Translations under genes and position numbers: made by a program
Shown: piece after piece, positions 56,791-64,000 of the stretch
Layout: each line of letters opens with the position of its first letter
Numbering within the stretch: position 1 is the stretch's first letter
Notes under the pieces: model-generated
The model's input: only the letters and a program-made list of their open reading frames with translations
What the model was told of the DNA's origin: nothing
Databases searched by the model: none
NCBI GenBank assembly: GCA_942486035.1
Contig: CALNXK010000152.1
Location: 248,501 to 312,500 of the forward strand
Direction: 5' to 3'
DNA: 64,000 nucleotides
Source of the DNA: Porites lobata
Lineage: Eukaryota > Cnidaria > Anthozoa > Scleractinia > Poritidae

Positions 56791-58180
56791 CTGGAGAAAT
56801 GCAATTTAATAATCAATACATAATGACAAATTTTATTTTCAGACCACCTTCTTCACTAAGAGCAAACGACAAACATTATGAACAGCATTTGAGCGCGTTA
56901 GTGGAAAAAAAAACGAAAAACACGCGCGAAACTAGAAGTACCTGCCAGCCTTTTTGCATCCGATCAGAGCGGCAGCAATAATGATTAAGAGCAGTCCACC
57001 ACCCAACGACGCCCCGATAATAACGTTCAGTGGTTTTGACTGTCCGTCGTTTTCCTTGTCGCTTTCCCCGTCGTTCAGTTGCTCTGGTAAGGGATCGGCA
57101 CTTAAGATTTCACCTCCAATAGAAGTTTGAATGTTCTCTTTGTGGTCCATCACGATCTTACTCAATACTGTCCCAGGGACAATACTGCTTTCAGAAATTC
57201 CTTGTGGAAGACTCAAGTAGAAAGCCAGTAAGATTACACCAGGAGAATCGTCTGACTGTTTGGGATAACCAGGAAGAATTTGAACCATGTCAGCCGTAAA
57301 TGTGACGTTTACAGACGAGCGCCTTCGTCTAAAAAAAAATAAAGGTATCATACATGTAAATAATGATAAAATGAAAACGAAACAATATAAAGGTAAGATC
57401 ATGAAAAATAAAGATTAACAAACTGGCCCAAATAATTGTGGTTATGATGATGATGATGACAATGGCCGATTTAAAAACAATATTTTATTTTTAATAATGC
57501 TCTTATTGCTTTCTTCTATAGATGCTGTTTGTTGCCATTAATAATTAAAATGTTAAATTAGAGCTATTGTTTATAAGAATGGAAACATGAACGAGGAACC
57601 TGACGAAAGCCTTTGGCAAGGATTTAAAGGGAGAAATGTTTACAAAAGGACTTTAATGAAGATGTGATCGCCACTCCAGTGGTAATTGCAATTTAAGCAA
57701 CTGCAAACCTAACGAAAGTAAATGTTCGCAAAATGATTTTAAGGACCATTTAAGCGCCATTTTATCATGGGCGTTAGCTCTGTTCCCGCTTTTCGCCCAA
57801 GCTATAGAGCTTTTTCACTTATGTGGCCAGCAGCTATGTGAATTTATTGCGACAAAAGACAGCATTTACATAATTCAACCTGTAACATGTGGGTGCTTTA
57901 AATGCGTTAAACGTATATCGAATTATTTAAAATTCGATTGTTATCTAGTGATTGATTTAATCGTTCATTCGTGTCTGGCAAACAAAAATAAACAAAAACC
58001 ATTCACCTTGATTGATTTGGAAAACATTGAGCTTTTGCACAATATTCCCTCGCTGCTGCTGCAACTCGGTTTTTGAAAGACTGTTCCATGTTTTGGTCCC
58101 ACTGATAAATAATAACAGCAAACAAAAACACTCCGACATGAGTAAAAGGCAGAACAACAGCAAACGAAAGCAAAAATACA

Positions 58181-58221
<41 letters not shown>

Positions 58222-58628
58222 CGAGCAATGAACAAAATGTCCGCTCGTATTATATGCTAAACCATCGAATAAGAGGTTTATTATTCCACTACAAAAAAAA
58301 AAAAAAACAAACAAAAAATCTGGCAATTGGCTTCTATTTTTTGGTAAGAGTATTCAGACACATCCTGATTCTGTCTGTGAGAATGACGTTAACAATTAGC
58401 AAAATTTTCGCGCGTATTATATGCCAAACCATTGAATGAGAGGTTAATTATTTTACTGCAAAAGAAAAATGGTATTTTGGCTTCTATTTTCTAATGAGAG
58501 TATCCAAAACATCCTGATTCTGTCAGCCACAGTTGCTCCTTTTGCATCCGCCGGTATTCGCCCTGTTGTAAACCGGTTAAACCAGGACACTACGGTGTAT
58601 TACGGCCTCGTATTCTGCTTGTTGTCTG

Positions 58629-58667
<39 letters not shown>

Positions 58668-61379
58668 ATAATAGTAATAACTACTACTAATAACGATTTT
58701 TTTATCCTTTAAAGAGGTAAATGTTATACCATAGAAATCCAGGGAATCTTGATTTAGACTATGAAAATTCCCGGGGGTGAGGAATTTCTCACCTGATCCT
58801 TCTAACCTCAGGTATATTTTAAGGCATGGCTCTGCTATTTTTTTATCTTTTATTTTATTTTCTTTTTGCTCTGAAATATAAGGGTTTGGTCTATCTTCAA
58901 AAGAAAGTGCGTAGCAAGGGTGAGTCGTGGACATTGCATTATCCTTGTTGAGATTGACATCACCATGGTAACTTGTTGCGTGACCAAGTAAAGCTTCACT
59001 TCCTTATTTTTTCCTTAAGGATTCTGCAGGCAGGGTGGAAAACGTTTATTGAGCACTTTTATTGGTTATGTTTTTACCTATCTAAAGTGCTTTCCAAATG
59101 TAACTTGAATGGTGGTTTGCCTACTTTTAATGAATGTTTTCTAGCCATCACGTGACAGAAAAATCGTAATATTTCAATAAACACGTGACCTGGACATGCC
59201 TTCCAGTTAGTTTCGTGCAGATCCCGAAACGCGAAACACTTTAAGCGCTAATTGTTAAGTTAAAAATTGGACACCTAGATGAGTCACAACTTTCAATTTG
59301 TAGTTCCCTTCACCACAAGAAAAGATTTCGTTGGAAGTTGGAATTTTTTGCTATTTCTCTCCCACTTTTTATATACAGTTCATTCTATTTGCCGGAAAGT
59401 AAGCCTTAGAAATTAAAGGTTTCATCAATTCACGCTCGCGTGTTCTAGTCCTTTTTTAAACTTTATAGACGGACATCTGTGAGCAAGGACTAAGTCAGCA
59501 GAAAATTTGATCGTCGGCGAATTTCTGTAATCGTCCATTGTTCTGCTAGTGATAAGCTAGCCGCTGATTTACTCGTCTTCCTTTTTTGGGACTGAGTCTT
59601 ATTCCTCCAAAGAGAGAGAAAGAGTGTCTGGGAAATCGTTTCCAGTCAAGGATTTGTGAACTCGTGTCTGGCAAACTCTCCAAGCGTTTATATAAACGCT
59701 GAGTTATGCGCACGTTATAACTTCACCTGCGCTTAACGGATGTCTTTTGGTCCATAACTTTTAAAAACAGCTGGTCCACCCAGTGTCATTGATAACACGT
59801 AACGCTGATAAATGTCACAAAATTTACCAACGCGTTCCCTTCGGGATTTTTTGTTTTACGTCATCATAACCATCTCTTACTTTCTGGCATACACTGACTG
59901 TATACTTCAAGTGTAAGTACTTGCGGTTAAAATATATTTCGCGCGAGTTACTAGAGTGCCTCCTCGTGATTTCGCTCTCTGCGTGAAATCCCTGCAGGGG
60001 CAATTATTAACGGTAAGTCACTGAGAACCATGGGGGTGGTATGGCCGTACACGACACAAGTGATGCCATCTCAAAAACCAGTGAACTTCAATTACTTCAT
60101 TCAGTAAAAAAAAAAAAACATGTTAGAAGAACGCTTATAAGAACATGACCATATTACACTAAACACCACAATATATTGTATAACAAAGCAACATATAGAT
60201 AACCGGAAGTTTATTCATGAGCCGACGACAATCGTGTTATATAAAATACTGTGCAAGCTGTGAAAACAGCACTCAGCCGACCGCAAAAAAAAGATCATCA
60301 ATTCTTGCTTTGAAACTCCGATTAACAGTAAAATAACTAACCGCTTGCTTTTACTCGGAGCCCCCGCGAAAAAGTCTCGAGAGGCCACTCTCATTATCTC
60401 AGAAACTGCTTGCTTTTGGAACCCAAACTGACTTTCCGTTTCCTTTTGTGGGGAGGTGAGGTGGAGTATGGATATTTTCTGGAACTACACAGTCAGACTT
60501 AATATTTACAACGCGCTTAAACTCTCACGTAAGTTTCGTGTCAATACGTTACACATTTACGGAGATAGAACACCCCCTTCATTTTTTCGTGTCTCTTTTT
60601 TTTTTACTTACTTACTTTAGATGACTCAGTCCTTAATTTACCTAGACCATCCGTAAAGCAGTGCAGATATCTTTTTTCGAAGCTTACAAGCCTCCGTTGT
60701 TATTTTTCTACTTTAAAATACCCACAGTTCCTTTTAAGGGTGGGTACATAATAGCGAGCTAGCAACTTCCTGTAATATCAATTTAAAAAATAATAATAAT
60801 AATGATAATATATAATAATAAAAACAATTAGCTGCAGTGCCCAGCATGGACAATCTATTTTGGGTACTACGAAATTCACTGACATGAAAAGAACTACCTT
60901 TTCTAAATCCATATTATTGACCTTCAACATAACTGATTCTCTCATCACTTGTTCTGATGGCGTTTTTATAACGGGTGAGTTAGTACTTGGTTGTAACGTT
61001 GAACCATCTGCAGTTGGCGTTGTGGAAGCATTTTGTTTTCCGGCTGAATAAGTGCTTGGCGGCAACGTTGAACCATCTGCAGTTGGCGTTGTGGTAGCAT
61101 TTTGATTTCCGGCTGGATAAGTGCTTGGCGGTAACGTTGAACCATCTGCAGTTGGTGTTGTGGAAGCATTTTGATTTCCGGTTGGATAAGTGCTTGGCGG
61201 TAACGTTGAACCATCTGCAGTTGGTGTTCTGGTAGCATTTTGATTTCCGGTTGGATAAGTGCTTGGCGGTAACGTTGAACCAGCTGCAGTTGGTGTTGTG
61301 GTAGCATTTTGATTTCCGGTTGGATAAGTGCTTGGCGGTAACGTTGAACCAGCTGCAGTGGGCGTCGAATGAGCATTAG
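56301..61379 (-). CDS. Gene A (3' part): mucin-like, SEA-like, single-pass type I membrane protein
   Basis: Four exons join in phase: 61379-60898, 58101-58007, 57328-56942 and 56790-56301, about 483 residues ending at TAA. Order: a Thr/Pro/Ser-rich repeat stalk, a juxtamembrane domain of about 120 residues that looks SEA-like in size and position, one transmembrane helix (NVIIGASLGGGLLLIIIAAA), a basic stop-transfer (CKKAGR), and a 162-residue cytoplasmic tail with tyrosine motifs. The first exon enters in phase 1, so upstream exons exist, probably beyond the right edge, since no domain was recognised between 61.4 and 64 kb. The family name is not known to me. A cell-surface mucin-like receptor or adhesion protein is inferred. 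Confidence 0.78.
56942..57328 (-). CDS. Gene A exon: end of SEA-like domain, linker and transmembrane helix
   Basis: The 387-nt exon starts RRRSSVNVTFTADMVQILPG, runs through FYLSLPQGISESS and IGGEILSADPL, then an acidic linker (NDGESDKENDGQSKPL), then the hydrophobic helix and CKKAGR. The Arg run formed across the splice junction (RRRRSS) fits a furin-type cleavage site, so the extracellular part may be processed before the membrane. Phase is 2 at both ends. Confidence 0.82.
58007..58101 (-). CDS. Gene A exon: SEA-like domain, middle
   Basis: This 95-nt exon after TTATTTATCAG encodes WDQNMEQSFKNRVAAAAREY then CAKAQCFPNQS, an amphipathic helix-like stretch with two cysteines. It continues the preceding exon in frame (NNMDLEK|WDQNME) and ends in phase 2 at CAAG|GTGAAT, splitting an arginine codon. 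It is too short to be found by ORF length and was identified by its fit between flanking exons. Confidence 0.75.
58185..58530. repeat. Palindrome plus tandem repeat in the gene A intron
   Basis: CCTTATTCGATGGTTTAGCA at 58185 is inverted up to 58276 (TGCTAAACCATCGAATAAGAGG). The right half (TATTATATGCTAAACCATCG through the CTTCTATTTT and ATCCTGATTCTGTC segments, 58246-58376) is then repeated directly at 58414-58532 with changes. Part lies 80 bp upstream of the acceptor at 58101. Confidence 0.65.
58533..60897. other. Gene A intron, no recognised gene
   Basis: This is intron sequence between the exons at 60898 and 58101. No convincing exon, RNA gene or mobile-element domain was found. The region contains AT-rich sequence and poly-T and poly-A tracts. 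Confidence 0.4.
60898..61379 (-). CDS. Gene A exon: Thr/Pro repeat stalk and start of SEA-like domain
   Basis: The 482-nt exon enters in phase 1 after the acceptor ATCTTTCAG. Six tandem copies of a 69-bp unit encode 23 residues of the type GSTLPPSTYPTGNQNATTTP followed by TA(A/D). This is rich in Thr, Ser and Pro with an N-glycosylation site (NAT or NAS), a mucin-like stalk. The exon then reads ESVMLKVNNMDLEK and ends in phase 0 at GTAGTT. The T/P reading is set by the splice phases. Another open frame through the same repeats gives a Gln/Arg-rich peptide and is a shadow. Confidence 0.8.
60970..61379 (-). repeat. Coding minisatellite, six 69-bp units
   Basis: The anchor AGTGCTTGGCGG (or AGTACTTGGTTG in the outermost copy) occurs at 60982, 61051, 61120, 61189, 61258 and 61327, exactly 69 bp apart. 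The units differ at few positions. They encode the Thr/Pro stalk of gene A. Confidence 0.95.
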
Positions 61380-62639
61380 CTGAAAGATGTAAAGTATGGA
61401 AAGGTTAAAGCTAGAGAAGGGTTATGTTAAAGTAAGGAAGGAGGTTAAACCCAAATATTTTTTTGGTGCATCAGCATGGCCCCCGTCTGGTTGTTTTGGC
61501 ACACCAATATGGCCGCTGTTATCATGCGCAAACGACTTAGAAAATGAATAATAACAATAATAAAAATAATAATAGTAATAATAATAATAATCCTATTTAC
61601 AATTAAGTTGCTTGAAAAAAAGAAAAAAAAACTATTCATTCAAAACACTATTTACAATTCCTGTCGATTTAAAAAGCACTTAATTTAGCTTAGAAAGATT
61701 TAAAAACATTTCATTTCAATAAAATCTAAAATTCAAAATTGTCTTTCAACTGTTTAAAATAACTGTTTTAATAATAATAATGATAATAATAATAATAGTG
61801 ATACACAATATAAATTCTGTAAAAACGGATTTTTTTAATGCTTTCTTCTCCCTTCCGCATACATGCCATTTTGAAACTCGCCCCAGTCCTGTCTCAAAAA
61901 TTGGAGGAAATGCAGTTGGTGCGCAGTTTCTGCAGCTCTACCACAAAAAACGAGTAAGGTGACCCCCATTTTTTATTGCCTGATTTTAATAAGAATAGTG
62001 CTTTCTTTCAATGGGAAAATATTGACTTAAACCTTTGTTCAGTTTTTTTTAGCAAATCTACAGAATCGTTAATCGTCGGGTCAACTAGCGCGTGTCTAAT
62101 TTAAGGTCACTTTGGAACGTTAAGTAAGAAAAAGGACATTAAAAGGCACGTAAGTGAATACATGGTACGTAAGTGACTAAGCAATACATTTAAGTCAAAT
62201 TCTGTGCAATACATCATGTATCAAGGAAGAAATCTCTCCTTTTCAGTTTGTCTAGTTTTGGGCTGCGCGCAGTTTTTTCCAAAGGATCCTAAATAGCCGT
62301 ATTCGTCAGCATTGTGTCGTGAAAACGAGCACGGTCACCCCCACTTTTTATTACTAACATATGTTGTCAATAATATGTTAGGTTGTTTTACGCATAGTAA
62401 GGAATCACCTAACCAAACTACCCAGTAAAAGTACTTTTTAGCGGAGCTCCACGCGCGCGCGAAGCGCGCGTGTGGGCGGAGCCCCATTGCTAAGTAAATC
62501 TACCCATCCCAGAAAATTTGGTAATCACGTGACCGTACAGCGACCGACCGCCCGCCGTCCGTCCGCACCACAGGAAAACCAATGTTTACTCTCACACTTT
62601 TAGCTAGTTTGGGAGCCCAAGAGAAAACTAATTGCACAG
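61380..62639. other. Upstream intron of gene A, no recognised exon
   Basis: AT-rich sequence with AAT runs near 61546-61600 and 61770-61800, and a CG-rich palindrome (CACGCGCGCGCGAAGCGCGCGTG) near 62450-62473. I found no exon that would supply the phase-1 donor needed by the exon starting at 61379. Confidence 0.4.
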
Positions 62640-63745
62640 GCTGCACATCAATGTTGTGATCAATTGACAGCTATCAAAACAGGGCATCCGCTGACAAGTA
62701 TCACCTGACCGTACCGCGGGCTCAAGTGTCGACCCATCGAGGTCGAGTATTTTTTAAAGTTATCCGCTGACAAATTACCAGTTTTAAATGATCGCAGGCT
62801 CAAGTTTATTTTTTCCAAGGATTCATATCAAATATGTTGTGTTTATGTCACTATGGCCCCGCACTATTAGGATTTTGATTTCAAACTGACCTCGGAAGCA
62901 AAAATTCATCCAGTTTTTTTAAAAGTACAGGTGGGGAAGACCTTATCTTACCATGGTCACGCGCTGGTCACGCTCTACGTCCAATTTTTATACTCCGATT
63001 GGTCAAAATTTGACAGGTGAGTTTATGCGGAAAAATTATTCAGCATCTTGGAAGTAGTTTACTTTGACAGCTGAAGCTTTGACAGGTGAGTTTATGCGGA
63101 AAAATTATTCAGCATCTTGGAAGTAGTTTACTTTGACAGCTGAAGCAGACAGAGTTTTGTGTCAACTTGTGATGTTTTTAACTGTCTTTTTCCTCTGGAG
63201 GTACAAAATGAAATACAGCTGCTATCAAGAGTCTTCTGTTATTCATGGCTGGTTTGTTTACTAGGTTTTGGTTGAGAAATGCGTCGCTTGTCAAAATTCG
63301 GTAATTCGATTTCGGAGGACATCGTTTTCGTTTTTCACCTTTCTTTTATGCGTAAGAGGGTTTAAAAGTCTCAAGCAACTGTGGCCTCCCTTGCTAGCTT
63401 CCAGGAACTGAATCTCGAATGGTAAGCCTAAGTAATTATTGTATTTGATGTTTGTGTTTCACGAAGTCTTGCACAGTTCACGCTGAAAGTTTATGCGGCA
63501 AGTTTATGCACGTTTGCAGGATTTGAGTCAATGATCTGACCTAGTATCAGGTTTGATATAAGCTTACAGAACTTTAAAAAGCCTTCAGAAATATTTGCTC
63601 ACCACAAATAGAAAGAAAACGTTCCGAAGAATATTTAGTTATAAATTTGGCTGTAGAAAGAAAACTTTGAGCGATTTTCTTGCTTCGAGGAGTTCACCTT
63701 CAAAAACAGTAAACACCGCGCCGGGAAGCCGGCTAAAACATAAAC
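62640..63745 (-). repeat. Long dispersed repeat, copy 2, inverted
   Basis: This is the reverse-complement relative of 28276-30660. It lacks the insertion seen in copy 1. A local tandem duplication of about 61-68 bp is present, TTGACAGGTGAGTTTATGCGG occurring at 63009 and again at 63079. It ends at 63745 directly beside the terminus of another foldback-like element. Confidence 0.7.
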
Positions 63746-63747
63746 TT

Positions 63748-64000
63748 AAGGTGACTCGACCGAGTTTTTTGGGGGGGTACCATCCTACTTTGAAGCTTTC
63801 TGGTATCCCCACCTTTGCGTTTATCGTAAGTCTAACACATAGAATGGATAACATATAGATCAATCTACAATATAACATAAAATTTTTGGCGATCGGAGTA
63901 AATGTCACGTGGTTATAATGCCACGCCCCTTTGAGATCTGAGTCGAAAATCTGCTGTTGCGGTATTTTTTCGTGATAATCTCTCGGCTACACATAGTGCG
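63748..64000. repeat. Partial copy of the TTAA foldback terminus, running off the window
   Basis: TTAAGGTGACTCGACCGAGT, then TTTTTTGGGGGGGTACC, matches the left terminus of the 33985-35843 foldback at most positions. The following bases diverge but keep the same AT-rich character. The right end is beyond the window. Confidence 0.55.

Noticed and set aside
60966..61376. A 136-codon Gln/Arg-rich repeat frame on the minus strand
   Set aside because: It is an alternative frame of the 69-bp coding repeats. The splice phases and the continuation into the SEA-like region select the Thr/Pro frame instead.

Overview
The window is animal nuclear DNA, most likely from an anthozoan cnidarian such as a stony coral. 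The grounds are long genes with short GT-AG exons, secreted and membrane proteins built from SRCR, CUB, FN3, MAM and trypsin modules of the kind found in coral extracellular and skeletal-matrix proteins, and introns packed with foldback elements, MITEs, a SINE, a LINE and a Ty3/gypsy element. The taxon is an inference. No rRNA, functional tRNA, CRISPR array or bacterial-style operon was seen.

Layout. (1) 41564 down to 232, minus strand: gene B, one large multidomain gene. I could join 20 exons with consistent phases and no internal stop, about 1,429 codons. Order: signal peptide, SRCR, CUB, FN3, trypsin with an intact triad, MAM, MAM, CUB, FN3, FN3, CUB, FN3. The first exon with ATG was not found, and the 3' end lies beyond the left edge. 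(2) 23842-24485, plus strand: a three-exon gene for a 104-residue secreted cysteine-rich peptide. It lies inside the gene B intron that splits the trypsin domain. Its cysteine spacing resembles prokineticin/astakine (colipase-like) ligands. (3) 61379 down to 56301, minus strand: the 3' end of gene A, a type I membrane protein with a threonine/proline repeat stalk, an SEA-like juxtamembrane region, one transmembrane helix and a 162-residue cytoplasmic tail. Its 5' end is beyond the right edge. (4) 41.6-56.3 kb: between genes A and B, mostly repeats, with a possible recombinase-derived exon at 45.66 kb and an unassigned plus-strand first-exon candidate at 51.78 kb.

Mobile DNA. A degenerate Ty3/gypsy element with 119-bp LTRs is at 15599-20133. 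A 5'-truncated LINE lies at 12950-14350. Two long foldback elements lie at 33985-35843 and 36459-38061. A 2.5-kb TIR element with nested hairpins is at 38862-41402. Two inverted copies of one repeat (28276-30660 and 62640-63745) differ by a 1.16-kb insertion. A tRNA-derived SINE starts near 54225, and many short MITEs are present.

How the genes may relate. Gene B combines adhesive or ligand-binding modules with a trypsin-specificity protease placed in the middle of the chain. Its set of modules overlaps that of enteropeptidase, but in a different order. Genes A and B run head to tail on the same strand, so A could be the end of a second gene of the same type. That needs the flanking sequence.
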